Below, piece after piece: positions 1-8,979 of a DNA stretch of 34,982 bases. The position numbers and the translations under genes are program-made. The stretch spans positions 1 through 34,982 of the forward strand of contig NW_007360658.1 of assembly GCF_000192795.1 (NCBI RefSeq), written 5' to 3'. Position 1 is the stretch's first letter, and each line of letters opens with the position of its first letter. This DNA comes from Vavraia culicis subsp. floridensis. Taxonomy: Eukaryota > Microsporidia > Pleistophoridae. The notes under the pieces are model-generated. The model searched no databases. It saw only the letters and a list, made by a program, of their open reading frames with translations, and was not told where the DNA came from.

Positions 1-870
1 AAAAAATGAACTATTATCAAAACGTGCTTGGTTCATCTAAGCATTTGCAATACCAAGAAAGAAGCGCTAAAGACTTTTTATGTAAAAAGACAACAAAACG
101 GATAATTAATCAATTTATATCCCAACGTGTCAGACAAGTGTGTTTATTTCGGTAATATGGCATGTTAAGGGATGGATAAGATACTTTAACAAAAAGATTT
201 TGAGTATAATCCTTGATTCAATGATCGATGTTATTCTAGAATTCGACGGCAATTGAACATTAACATAAAAAATCCTTCTTACATTGTGAATGTTTTGTTA
301 CCTTATATAATACTACTAGCTGCGCTATTTCCGTTTATAAAACGAAAAAGTGCTCTATCCATTCTATGATACTTTCTTCTTTTCATATGTCATACTTTTT
401 TTTAGATCTTTTGGTAGGAGTAATGAATTAATATATTCGGTAATCTGTAATTTTATTGGTGTTTGCAAATGATTACTGAATGCGGTTCAGAAAGAATAAG
501 TACACACAATTTTAGACTCTTTATCGTGTATAAAAATATGAAACAAAAATTTTGATTTTTCTTGAGAGTAAAATAATTTATTTCTCACAGATTGACCAAT
601 CAGCCTTCGAGTTGTCTTCTTATATATTTGAGAGATGATGATTTATGTCAGTAGCAGTGACTTCGATAAAACAAACCGTTTGATTATATTTTTAAAAGAA
701 GGTTGATTCTACCGTTACAACTCATTATTGTCCGGTTACAAATTAGATCGTGCCTTTACACCAATAAAAACCGAATGAGCTCACCATTAAAAAATGAACC
801 AAAATCAATAAAAAAATCACGTAGAATCGATCATGCAAATCAAGAAAGATCCGTTTATTAACAAAAAGTC
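1..870. other. AT-rich intergenic stretch, no confident gene
   Basis: No long reading frame is present. A 49-codon frame runs from an ATG at 6 to a TAA ending at 155 and is still open at the left edge, so it could be the tail of a gene outside the window; its translation is basic and matches nothing I recognise. The right end holds the 3' flank of the proteasome gene, including AATAAA on the minus strand at 854-859, about 11 bases past its stop codon. Confidence 0.5.
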
Positions 871-2061
871 TCAGGGCCTCTTATAATCCATCTTTGTTTC
901 CAATTTCTTTGTTCCCGCGATTTTACGTATCGCTTTGACAAAGTCCTCCTGACATACCGCGTCTCTGTCATCTCTGATTGCACTCATGCCCGCCTCGGTG
1001 CAGCAGTGTCGCAGATCGGCACCGTTGAATCCGACCGACAGCTTAACGAGCATGTCCAAATCAATCTTTTCTGAACATGTCATGTCCCTGATGTATATTT
1101 TGAGGATTTCTTTTCGGCCCGAGTCGTTCGGCAAAGGAATCTCAATTTTCCTATCCAGTCTTCCTGGTCTAAGCAGCGCAGGATCAAGAATATCAGGCCT
1201 ATTTGTGGCCATGATCACCTTCACCTTGTCAAGGCTCGTAAAACCATCGAGCTGGTTGAGCAGCTCCATCAGGGTGCGTTGCACCTCCCTGTCACTCGAG
1301 CTGCTCTCTGTGCTTCTCTTTCCACCGATTGCATCGATCTCATCAAGGAATATTATGCATGGCGTTCTTTCACGTGCATACTGGAACATTTCACGTATCA
1401 TCCTGCTGCTTTCTCCGATATACTTCTCGATCAGGGACGATGCCACCACCTTCAAAAAGTTGACATCCATCGTTGCGGCGATAGCACGTGCCAGCAGAGT
1501 CTTTCCCGTACCCGGTGGTCCGTACAAAAGAACACCCTTAGGCTCAGCAATACCCACCCGTTCAAAGATCTCTGGCGTGTCCAAAGGCAGCGTGATAATC
1601 TCCTTCAGCTGTCTAATCTGCTCTGCAAGACCGCCAATCTTCCCAAAATCAACATTGCCCGGATTCTCCTCAGTCATCGCAAATATACTCGGGTCAATTT
1701 CCCTAGGCAGCACCTTCATAATGGTCAGTGTAGTAATATCCAAGGCAACCCTCGTACCACCAATCAACAAATTCCTATCGATACTCTTCCTAGCACCTAC
1801 CACGTAGCGTGGTCCCTGACTTGTCTTTACGATAAATTTCTCGTCGTTCACCTTCTTTAACACCTCACCCACCAATTGACCGACCGTACTCATCGCTTTC
1901 ATCTGCCGTTCTGTGCGTGTAAACTCATCGTTAATTTCGTTCAGCTTTTTGCGGTACTCCTGTAGAAGAGAAAGGTGCTTGTTGTTTTCTGTGATTGCGC
2001 TGTGCAGGTTTGTGTATATTTTTAGTTGATCGGGTGATAACTCTTCCGACTTTAGTGACAT
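871..2061 (-). CDS. RPT4: 26S proteasome regulatory ATPase Rpt4 (PSMC6)
   Basis: One of six AAA+ ATPases in the base of the 19S particle, which unfolds ubiquitinated substrates and threads them into the 20S core. The 396-residue protein has an N-terminal coiled coil (about 12-58), an OB-type domain (about 65-125) and the AAA+ module: Walker A GPPGTGKT at 181-188, Walker B IIFLDEID at 236-243, and the arginine-finger segment RPGRLDR at 298-304. Assignment to Rpt4 rather than a paralogue rests on remembered family signatures: [40 protein letters not shown], and the ending [10 protein letters not shown]. Length is close to that of yeast and human Rpt4. The start at 2061 is supported by a CCCC signal five bases upstream. 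All catalytic residues are present, so it should be active. It is divergent from the helicase gene, with about 0.8 kb between them. Confidence 0.93.
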   Translation of the reverse strand: MSLKSEELSPDQLKIYTNLHSAITENNKHLSLLQEYRKKLNEINDEFTRTERQMKAMSTVGQLVGEVLKKVNDEKFIVKTSQGPRYVVGARKSIDRNLLIGGTRVALDITTLTIMKVLPREIDPSIFAMTEENPGNVDFGKIGGLAEQIRQLKEIITLPLDTPEIFERVGIAEPKGVLLYGPPGTGKTLLARAIAATMDVNFLKVVASSLIEKYIGESSRMIREMFQYARERTPCIIFLDEIDAIGGKRSTESSSSDREVQRTLMELLNQLDGFTSLDKVKVIMATNRPDILDPALLRPGRLDRKIEIPLPNDSGRKEILKIYIRDMTCSEKIDLDMLVKLSVGFNGADLRHCCTEAGMSAIRDDRDAVCQEDFVKAIRKIAGTKKLETKMDYKRP

Positions 2062-2072
2062 TTTTAGGGGTA
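2062..2072 (-). promoter_or_regulatory. CCCC upstream signal of RPT4
   Basis: Reads GTACCCCTAAA immediately before the ATG on the minus strand. It fits the CCC-type motif described upstream of microsporidian genes and fixes the start of the proteasome gene. Confidence 0.65.
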
Positions 2073-2098
2073 CACGGACCAGAAATGTTTATATGTTT

Positions 2099-2188
2099 GG
2101 TGAGGGATGGGTGGCAAGAAAATAAAACAGGCATGGTGAGGGATGGGTGGCAAGAAAATATAACAGGCATGGTGAGGGATAGTAATTA
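2099..2188. repeat. 36-bp tandem repeat, about 2.5 copies
   Basis: Copies begin at 2099, 2135 and 2171, each starting GGTGAGGGATGG; the first two differ by one base (AAAATAAAAC versus AAAATATAAC) and the third is partial. It lies 30-130 bases upstream of the proteasome ATPase start, in the region shared with the divergent helicase gene. The period is a multiple of three and stays open in some frames, but the short translation resembles nothing known, so I treat it as noncoding. Confidence 0.85.
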
Positions 2189-2846
2189 CGGAAAGAATTG
2201 GCTAGGGAGGTAAAGATGTAAAAAAATAGTATAACCGAATAGTGCGTAGAATATGAAGTATAAAACATGAATCATTCGTACCATTCATACGAACACATCA
2301 AGAATGTAAATTAATAACACGAATGTGTTCAAATGTACAAACAAATTTTAATCAATTTACTGCTCATTCAGCGTAGCTAGTGTTTAATTAACAGCAATAA
2401 TTTTTAAAGCAGACTTTCTATTCAATGCTGGCACGAGGCCAGCAATTTAAGGTTTAAAACGAGGGGTACAATGCATGGCAGTACCATGTATGACGTGGTA
2501 CGAGATAAGTTGTGGAACAGGTCCTTTCAATGCATACACCAAAAGTAACATTTTTATTGGTGCACATCTATTCGTTGCAAGCAATCGCATGATCAAATCT
2601 GAGGGACAGAGTTGCATGTGCAAAAATACGTAAACGTTCTTTCAAACACTTTACACACTGAAGAGAGTGTTCAAAACTAGATAATGTTAGGTAATGAACT
2701 GTTCGTAGCAATAATTGCAGTTGAGAAGATTTTTGATTGTTAAACTGGGGAGAAGAGGTTGATGTTCAGTACCACCTTTGTGTTTCTTTTCGTGATCTCT
2801 GCCTGAGAGGTGTGTATGGCATGTCTATTTAGTGTTTTGAATTATT
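2189..2846. other. Intergenic region between divergent genes
   Basis: Contains the upstream regions of RPT4 (-) and the helicase (+). No frame of note and no clear TATA box or RNA gene. Confidence 0.5.
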
Positions 2847-2853
2847 AACCCCT
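2847..2853 (+). promoter_or_regulatory. CCCC upstream signal of the DEAD-box helicase
   Basis: AACCCCT ends directly at the ATG at 2854, leaving one base between C-run and start codon. It implies a very short 5' leader, as known for microsporidian mRNAs. Confidence 0.65.
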
Positions 2854-4386
2854 ATGTCGGACCAGGCAAATGTTGGAACATACGAAGAGGAGAAAAGGGC
2901 ATCGAGGGAGTTGTTGAGGAGCCTTGACATCGACACACAGAAGATGGATGAGGTTAAATCGAAAGATATGCTCACATTTAGCAAGGAGATGGTTCAGGAC
3001 AACGCGTTGCTGAGCAAAGAGGACTTCTCTTCGCTACCGGTCAGCGACAGCATCAAGGAATCTCTTTACATGCTAGGATACGACCGTCCTTCTGTTGCAC
3101 AGCTGAGCACCATTCCGCACATCCTGAATGGCGAGAATCTCATGTTTCAGAGCAAGAGCGGGACGGGCAAGACCATTTCGTTTGTGGTTGGGACATTGCA
3201 GAAAGTTGTGGTGGGCAAGGGTGTGCAGGTGCTCCTAATCACACCTACGATGGAGCTGAACAGACAGACAAAGACCATCTTTGACAAGGTGGGTGGTCGG
3301 CTCGGAATACGTACTTTTATGGCGATGAGGGGCGAGAGGGTATCGTTTGTTGATGCCGAGGTGCTGATCGGTTCGCCAGGCGCCCTTCTGAATGCCATCA
3401 GGGCGTTACGCATCGAACAGATAAACACTCTCATAGTTGACGAGGCAGATGCCGTACTGGACCCGGAGGGGATGGGCGCGCAGACAAAGCGCATACTTGA
3501 CATGGTGCGCTTTGAGCAGTTCCTCTTTTTCTCTGCCACGTACAGTGAACGTATCAAAACCCTCATTCTCAAATACGTACAGAGCATACGCGACTGCGTT
3601 GAGCCAGTGAACACAAAGCCGGATGATATAGGGCTGTTTCACCTAAAGATACACGATAGGCGCGAAAAGATGAATGTGCTCATGTATCTGTACGAGTTAT
3701 TGGTGGTAGGTCAGTCCATAATATTTGTGTCGACCAAACGAATGGCCGAGATATTAAAAAAGCGGTTTGAGGCCGATCTCAACCGCATTGGCATTCTGCA
3801 TGGCGATTTATCGCCAGAAGAGCGTGGGCAAATAACCGAAGAGTTCCGACACGCCAAGACAAAAATTCTGATCAGCACGGATGTGTTCTCGCGTGGAATG
3901 GATATTCCACAGGTAAATCTTGTTATAAATTACGATCTGCCGGTGTATCACAATAATGTTGATGTGAGTACGTATATACATAGGATAGGGCGGTGCGGAC
4001 GGTTTGGACGTAAAGGATTTGTGATTGACTTTGTGTGTGGGGGTAGTGAGATGGGGGTTGTGGAGGAGCTTGGGAGAAAATTGGGGTGTGGGAGTAAGGG
4101 GATCAGTGTTGAAGCTTTGAGTGAAGTTAGTGGGGAGGGTGCTGTTGATGGAATAGGAAATGGTGTAGGTAGTATAAGCAATGCAAGTAACTTAGGTGGT
4201 GTAAGCAATGCAAGTAACTTAGGTGGTGTAAGCAATGCAAATGGTATGGGAGTAGAAATGAAACATGGTGCTGCACAAGGCAGAGTGGGCCTGCGAATCG
4301 ATGTACAGAAGGAGGATGAAACAGAAAAGATGAACGAAACAGGTAAAGAAAGCAATGCCATTAGGAATAACAGGACGAGTGGTTGA
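2854..4386 (+). CDS. DBP5: DEAD-box ATP-dependent RNA helicase, DBP5-like
   Basis: Superfamily 2 RNA helicase; the best match is Dbp5/DDX19, which remodels mRNPs at the cytoplasmic face of the nuclear pore to complete mRNA export. In the 510-residue protein: Q-motif region GYDRPSVAQ (75-83), Walker A SKSGTGKT (100-107), DEAD (196-199), SAT (227-229), STDVFSRGMD (341-350) and HRIGRCGRFGRKG (376-388). The paralogue call rests on NYDLP followed by a short insert and TYIHRIGR, and on an N-terminal extension of about 60 residues; a Fal1/eIF4A-like or Dhh1-like helicase is the alternative. From about residue 410 the protein leaves the helicase fold and enters a Gly/Ser/Asn-rich tail of about 100 residues containing SNASNLGGV repeats, which is not part of canonical Dbp5. 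Motifs are intact. Confidence 0.8.
   Translation: MSDQANVGTYEEEKRASRELLRSLDIDTQKMDEVKSKDMLTFSKEMVQDNALLSKEDFSSLPVSDSIKESLYMLGYDRPSVAQLSTIPHILNGENLMFQSKSGTGKTISFVVGTLQKVVVGKGVQVLLITPTMELNRQTKTIFDKVGGRLGIRTFMAMRGERVSFVDAEVLIGSPGALLNAIRALRIEQINTLIVDEADAVLDPEGMGAQTKRILDMVRFEQFLFFSATYSERIKTLILKYVQSIRDCVEPVNTKPDDIGLFHLKIHDRREKMNVLMYLYELLVVGQSIIFVSTKRMAEILKKRFEADLNRIGILHGDLSPEERGQITEEFRHAKTKILISTDVFSRGMDIPQVNLVINYDLPVYHNNVDVSTYIHRIGRCGRFGRKGFVIDFVCGGSEMGVVEELGRKLGCGSKGISVEALSEVSGEGAVDGIGNGVGSISNASNLGGVSNASNLGGVSNANGMGVEMKHGAAQGRVGLRIDVQKEDETEKMNETGKESNAIRNNRTSG
4177..4240 (+). repeat. 27-bp in-frame tandem repeat in the helicase tail
   Basis: Units begin at 4177, 4204 and 4231 with AGCAATGCAA. Each full unit encodes SNASNLGGV (residues 442-450 and 451-459), then a divergent partial copy SNAN. 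Near-identity of the units indicates recent expansion. Confidence 0.9.
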
Positions 4387-5318
4387 ATGGATGAGTATGC
4401 TGTGGTGTACGGTAAGGTACGTAAAATGGTGGGTGGTAAGACACGCCCTGTGGTGTGAACTAAAATTAAAATGTTTGGTGTGTGGCACGGCATAGCATTG
4501 ATTAAATGGTTTTGTTAAGCACATGGCTGTGACAAATGGGCTCACACGAAAGGTACGTATCTTGGGTGGGAACGTGCGTATTAACATTTTTGGTGCGGCA
4601 TGCACCTTAATATACGTTACCTTTCAAGTTGTTACGTACATTCATGAACGTCTGCTTGTTCACGCGAATTGCTTTGTTTTGAAGGGCCTTATTGATCAAT
4701 TACCATAAAATTTTTAACAACGTTCTTAACGAAGGTATGAAATGTTTTATGAAAGGCCATGGATTTAATACGGATCTGCTGAACAGAGAGAATGCGGTTT
4801 ACATCGTGTAAGAAATGGCGTAGAGGCGTATTCTCTAGGGAATGAAGATTGTGATAGGGAATTGGTACGTGCAGCATGAGGTGATGGATTAAACTGCTTT
4901 TGGTACAAAGGACACTGCCCAAAGTTGATAAGTATTGCAGGTCTGTACTTCACGAATGATTTGGTGTGTTTTATAAACAGTGCTATGATGTGAAGAGCAA
5001 GGAGTTGTTCTTGTGAAGCAGTTTAGTTAAGATTTAAAGATCGTTCTAATCTTAGATTTGAAGAAGGAGGTGAATATGTTTATTTGGATAGTGATAAGCA
5101 TATTAATGGTAAATAAATACATTTTTTGATGAAATTGCGATGAACAAACGTGTTATATGAAGGAATGTGTTGGTGCTGTGCACCGTTTAGAAGCGATTGT
5201 TCATCAAAATTGGTTATTATCATTTTGAGGTGCACTTTTCGGTAATTTGAGATCGATCACGGTTACTTAACGAAGCGGTTCGGTACCCCGGGATAATTCC
5301 GTGCGCTAGAACGGTTTA
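4387..5318. other. Intergenic region, no confident gene
   Basis: Short frames occur on both strands, but none has a recognisable translation or an upstream C-run. A GGTACCCCGGG stretch at 5282-5292 adds a second C-rich element before the E2 gene. Confidence 0.45.
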
Positions 5319-5330
5319 CCCCTTTTTACC
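5319..5330 (+). promoter_or_regulatory. CCCC upstream signal of the E2 gene
   Basis: CCCCTTTTTACC directly precedes the ATG at 5331; the C-run lies eight bases upstream. It favours 5331 over the internal ATG four codons later. Confidence 0.6.
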
Positions 5331-5774
5331 ATGACATTTGCGATGCACCGTCTTGCCAACGAACTAAAAACACTCACACTGCCACCAAACGTACAGCTCA
5401 TATCATCTACACCCTCTCACTCGCCATACATCCACACCATAAAACTTACCGTCACTCCTCTCCAAGGCATATACACCAACCGTACGCTCATCTTTGAGCT
5501 GTGCTTCCTTCCATCGTACCCCTTCACAGGACCGAAAGTGTTCTGCCGGTCTAAAATTTACCATCCAAACATTGAAAATGAGCACGTGTGCATGAGGATG
5601 GTGCGGGAGGAATGGACGTGTGGGATGGGTGTTGAGGTGGTTGTTGGGGGATTGATGGTTGTGTTGGTGGAGATTGATGGGGAGGATGCTTTGAATGTTG
5701 AGGCGGGTGATATGATGATTAATGATTATGAACGGTTTGTGAAGATTGCAAGGGAATATGGACGGGATGTGTAG
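5331..5774 (+). CDS. E2 ubiquitin-like-conjugating enzyme, UBC12-like
   Basis: UBC-fold E2 of 147 residues. E2s accept ubiquitin or a ubiquitin-like protein as a thioester from an E1 and pass it on with an E3. The order LKTLTLPPNVQL (12-23), YPFTGPKVFC (63-72), IYHPN (76-80), VCMRMVREEW (86-95), the GL helix near 107 and EDALNVEA (118-125) tracks Ubc12/UBE2M, the NEDD8 E2, better than Ubc9 or ubiquitin E2s. The predicted active-site cysteine is C87. Two oddities: only six residues separate HPN from the cysteine instead of the usual seven, with the conserved glycine gone, and the N-terminal extension Ubc12 uses to dock the NEDD8 E1 is absent. It could therefore be a ubiquitin E2 with Ubc12-like sequence. 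The last third is G/T-rich at DNA level. It converges on the RENi gene, with a 93-bp gap. Confidence 0.78.
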   Translation: MTFAMHRLANELKTLTLPPNVQLISSTPSHSPYIHTIKLTVTPLQGIYTNRTLIFELCFLPSYPFTGPKVFCRSKIYHPNIENEHVCMRMVREEWTCGMGVEVVVGGLMVVLVEIDGEDALNVEAGDMMINDYERFVKIAREYGRDV

Positions 5775-5867
5775 TATAAAATGTAGAGATGGAGTGAGTA
5801 ATTTATTGAACACATAAATGTGCCTGAAGGTTGCAGTTATAGCACCCAAAATTTTTGGCTCAGCTCG

Positions 5868-6986
5868 TCATTTGAACACATCAATGACATCCCCGTCCTC
5901 AAACTCATTCTTTGCGCACCGCTCCCCATTCACAACGAAGTACCGGTACTCATCGTTCAGAACGCCATTAACACGTGTAATCATTGCATTCAGATCATCG
6001 CCATGCACCAACTCAATCTCAACGCTTTTGTTGACAGCATAGTTCACCTTCACCATTCTCTTCGCTGCCGTGCCTTCGTGTGCCATGGGCTGTGCTGTTG
6101 TGCTCCGTTTCGTAGGATCAATTATTTGCACAACATCACCGTTTTTGATGTTGAGCACACGCAGCGACGAAAATCTGCTCACGAAATTATGACCGAATTG
6201 CATTTTGTTCGGGGTGTTCTTGCACAGCATGTCGTACACCGGCTTTAATGTGGACGAGGACGGGATGATGAATGTGTGGATGGTGGTGTTGTGCAGAGCT
6301 GTGAACGTTATCTGGTCGGATGGTGTGCTTGTGCTGGCGGGTGTTACCACAGCCTGAGTGGTTGTTGCTGTGAGACATGACTGAACATTTGATCTGTCGT
6401 TATCCGCGCTTTGTTGGTTGAAATTGGCAATCGGTGCTCCTTCTACGCGTATTTTTCTGTCCAGCACCTGTTCTGTAGAATCTTGAACGGTAATATTACC
6501 AGAACGGCCGGTCCTTGCCATGCTTTCAGGCACAGTCTGTTCATTTCCCTTAAATCGCTTGGTATTGCCCGTTATTTTTCGGTCCCTGATATCTTTCATA
6601 CAAAACTCTGCCATTTCATCCGTTTTGTTCTCGTTCAACCCGCAATTTACGGTTTTCCATTCCTGTGCACCATCATATCCCTTACATTCTCCTATTTTAT
6701 CGCTAGAACACTTCTTCTTATCGTTTAATCCGTGTTTATCTTCTCGTCCATATACTTCTTCATAATTCACATTTTTACTTCTATTCCCATCCATTTCTCC
6801 GCAACTCACCCTCTTATCCGGCCTATAACCATCCACCACCCCATCTCCTTCTTTACCTTGCCCCCTCAAATTAATAACACACTTGCCACCTCTCTCTTTC
6901 TTCTTGATAACGCTCATTACTTCGATGTCGCCGTCCTTTTTCTTCTGGCAAACGATTTCTATGTCGCTTGAACTGCTCATCGGCAT
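5868..6986 (-). CDS. RENi-family (Rad60/Esc2/NIP45) protein with two SUMO-like domains
   Basis: A protein of 372 residues counted from the ATG at 6986. Its C-terminal third contains two successive ubiquitin/SUMO-like beta-grasp domains: about 225-290 (ITFTALHN to GDVVQIID) and 311-372, ending EFEDGDVIDVFK like the ESGDLIEVW ending of NIP45. The N-terminus has a serine/acidic stretch leading into DIEIV (8-12), a good SUMO-interacting motif, and IEVM further on. The middle (about 30-220) is Lys/Asp/Asn-rich and probably disordered. This order, SIM then linker then two SUMO-like domains, is that of the RENi family, which acts with the Ubc9/SUMO machinery and Smc5/6 in genome stability. The frame is open 16 codons further, to 7034, but a CCCC 12 bases before 6986 supports the shorter form. 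A generic two-UBL protein is the alternative. Confidence 0.72.
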   Translation of the reverse strand: MPMSSSSDIEIVCQKKKDGDIEVMSVIKKKERGGKCVINLRGQGKEGDGVVDGYRPDKRVSCGEMDGNRSKNVNYEEVYGREDKHGLNDKKKCSSDKIGECKGYDGAQEWKTVNCGLNENKTDEMAEFCMKDIRDRKITGNTKRFKGNEQTVPESMARTGRSGNITVQDSTEQVLDRKIRVEGAPIANFNQQSADNDRSNVQSCLTATTTQAVVTPASTSTPSDQITFTALHNTTIHTFIIPSSSTLKPVYDMLCKNTPNKMQFGHNFVSRFSSLRVLNIKNGDVVQIIDPTKRSTTAQPMAHEGTAAKRMVKVNYAVNKSVEIELVHGDDLNAMITRVNGVLNDEYRYFVVNGERCAKNEFEDGDVIDVFK

Positions 6987-7002
6987 TTTCGTTTTATCGG
7001 GG
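6987..7002 (-). promoter_or_regulatory. CCCC upstream signal of the RENi gene
   Basis: On the minus strand CCCC (7002 to 6999) is followed by GATAAAACGAAA and the ATG at 6986. It would be inside the coding sequence if the ATG at 7034 were used. Confidence 0.55.
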
Positions 7003-7757
7003 ATGTAAAATGAATCAATCAAATAGCCCGTCAAATTCTAATCGGCAGCTGTTCAGAGGTGTAGAAGACAAATGCTCAATAAATTTCCTTCATAATAAAA
7101 AACTGTCCGAGAAGATGTGTATGAGAGCGGTAAATGAACCGATTTTTAGCAAAGGGATGATGAGACAGGTGAGAAATGCATGCCGATGTTTTTACCATGA
7201 TGAGTAACGGAGCGTTGATGAACGGTTCGCATGTTATGGGTGTTTGTGTACCATGGTGGCATACGGTACTCCGATATTTGATCATGATGCTTGTTTCGGC
7301 TGTTTAGCGCTTTTACCGTATTATTGCACGATCTGTCCTTAAACATGGTTGGTCAGAAAATTGGCGTGAAATTAAAAAAATAAGGAATTACGATTGATGA
7401 GCGAATGCAATCGCGATATGAAAGGATAAATGAACATAATTGTAGGGAAAAGGAGAAGATAATAAAGCATCTCGACGAGTATATTGCAGATACCTATGAA
7501 ATGACTCTTCATAAGGAATGGAAACATACATTTATTACCATATTCTAGACAAGTAAGGGTGTATTGATGGGGTGAAGTATAACACAATCGTTGGTATTAA
7601 ACTTTTTAGACAATGAAGAGGATGTGCTGACAAGTCGGCAAGTTTGCACTAGCAGATCACGGCTACCTGTTAAACTAAATTTACTTGCCACTGTACCATC
7701 CTTCACCCCACTATGCAACTTGCAACAAGGCAGATGGGCAGTAAAAGCCTTTAAATC
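7003..7757. other. Intergenic region, no confident gene
   Basis: Short frames on both strands have no recognisable content and no C-run signal. The region separates the RENi gene from tRNA-Gln. Confidence 0.45.
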
Positions 7758-7761
7758 AAAA
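7758..7761 (-). terminator. RNA polymerase III terminator of tRNA-Gln
   Basis: A TTTT run on the minus strand begins with the discriminator T of the tRNA and is followed by GATTT, the usual form of a Pol III stop. Confidence 0.6.
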
Positions 7762-7832
7762 GGTTCCACCGGGACTCGAACCCGGGCTGCAGGATCCAAA
7801 GACCTGCGTCATAACCCCTAGACCATGGAACC
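7761..7832 (-). tRNA. tRNA-Gln (anticodon TTG)
   Basis: A 72-nt gene with no intron. The acceptor stem GGTTCCA pairs fully with TGGAACC and the discriminator is T, as in eukaryotic tRNA-Gln. A-box region TGGTCTAGGGG; the T arm CCGGG-TTCGAGT-CCCGG contains the B box GGTTCGAGTCC. The anticodon arm is CAGGT-CTTTGGA-TCCTG, placing TTG at positions 34-36 (reads CAA); the stem pair next to the loop is a U-U mismatch, and the D stem has three pairs (GTC/GAC). Identity is supported by close resemblance to eukaryotic tRNA-Gln in the acceptor and D arms. Confidence 0.93.
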
Positions 7833-7995
7833 GTGTGGTGCCGTAAAATGCGCCTATATCTCCGTAAATGAATAGCAAAGTGGCAACAATGGATTGATCG
7901 ATGTACTTGCACCCGCTATACTGTTGAGCTTGTGATATATCGCAGTGCGTATTTGTGCAGGCAGTAAATAAATGTCTTTGGTATTCTGAGCTGCG

Positions 7996-8652
7996 TCAGC
8001 CATCCTCGCATCCAAAAAGGCTAACCATCCATTCCACAACACCTCTCAATCCACTTTTCTTTCCCAAAACGACCTTACACTCACCTTTCCTCTCAAACAT
8101 ACGCATAGCAACCTCAACATCTCCGTTGTTCAATTCTACCTTGTAATCAAGAAGGAACAGCACGTATCGCTCCACCTCGTTGAGCTGCTTCACCGTTAAT
8201 TTGGTCAACTTGGACCAGTCAGTGGTGGCGTACACATAGTCAAACAGAATCTTGGTTGTGATGATAAGTGACGCGGCAAACAGCAGATAATCATCCTTCA
8301 AAGACGAGGACAGCTTTTTCAGCGGTCCGTTTAACCGGCATATTTTTGCGTCGTATCCCACATTATTGGCACGTTCGTTCCGCATGTTACTATGTTGTAC
8401 ACGGCCTTTACATCCCATCTCGTCCGCACTCTTGCCGTTCAACTCCTCAATCTTCATCTCGTTGTACCGAACAACCTTCTTCATCACACAAATAGCACTG
8501 AGCAGCGCACAGAACGTGATTCTGCCGCTGACACAAATCCGATACACCTTTACCACGGTCTCTTTCGATCCAAATACGGTGTGCAGGTATGGAACGAGCG
8601 CACGTCTATGCCATTTGTACAGTTTTATGGTATCGTGCACGTGTATTCGCAT
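7996..8652 (-). CDS. Pho80/Pcl-type cyclin
   Basis: A 218-residue cyclin of the Pho80/Pcl group, which activates Pho85/Cdk5-type kinases. The N-terminal helix region (about 5-60) is followed by a 55-residue polar insertion (about 63-118) and then the diagnostic stretch YLLFAASLIITTKILFDYV (122-140), TDWSKLTKLTVKQLNEVER (144-162) and LDYKVEL (168-174), which parallels the Pcl pattern 'hydrophobic-A...TK...D..Y.N..W....GL...ELN.LE...L..LD..L'. The cyclin fold is the N-terminal one only, as expected for the group. The start at 8652 is the first ATG of the frame; no C-run lies close to it, only CC doublets. Other mitotic or transcriptional cyclins fit less well. The kinase partner is not in the window. 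Confidence 0.75.
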   Translation of the reverse strand: MRIHVHDTIKLYKWHRRALVPYLHTVFGSKETVVKVYRICVSGRITFCALLSAICVMKKVVRYNEMKIEELNGKSADEMGCKGRVQHSNMRNERANNVGYDAKICRLNGPLKKLSSSLKDDYLLFAASLIITTKILFDYVYATTDWSKLTKLTVKQLNEVERYVLFLLDYKVELNNGDVEVAMRMFERKGECKVVLGKKSGLRGVVEWMVSLFGCEDG

Positions 8653-8979
8653 GCTGGATGGATTGGCAATGGTTTAAATGTAAAATGGCATGATTGGGAG
8701 AAAGGAGAAAAAAATGTGGTTGGTCCGTTTCATTGGGTAATGATGAATGAATGTAGTTGGGCAAACACCGTGCCCTGTCACGGTGAGTAAAATGCACGAC
8801 ATGTTTTAATTAAATGTGTGATTGAATGGTTAATGGGATGGATGAGTGGTTACTTCTTTGAAACACGTTATTACAGCGATTCATAGACATGAGTAAATGA
8901 GAGAGGGAGATGGTGTTATAAGGAAATTAAAAATGAACTGTTCTTAATCACGTATTACGATACGGAGCGAAAAATAGAA

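Noticed and set aside
986..1807. 273-codon plus-strand frame opposite RPT4
   Set aside because: It is the antisense shadow of a conserved AAA+ coding region and has no recognisable domain.
3948..4493. 181-codon minus-strand frame over the helicase 3' end
   Set aside because: Its Pro/Leu/Thr-rich translation is the complement of the G/T-rich sense strand of the helicase.
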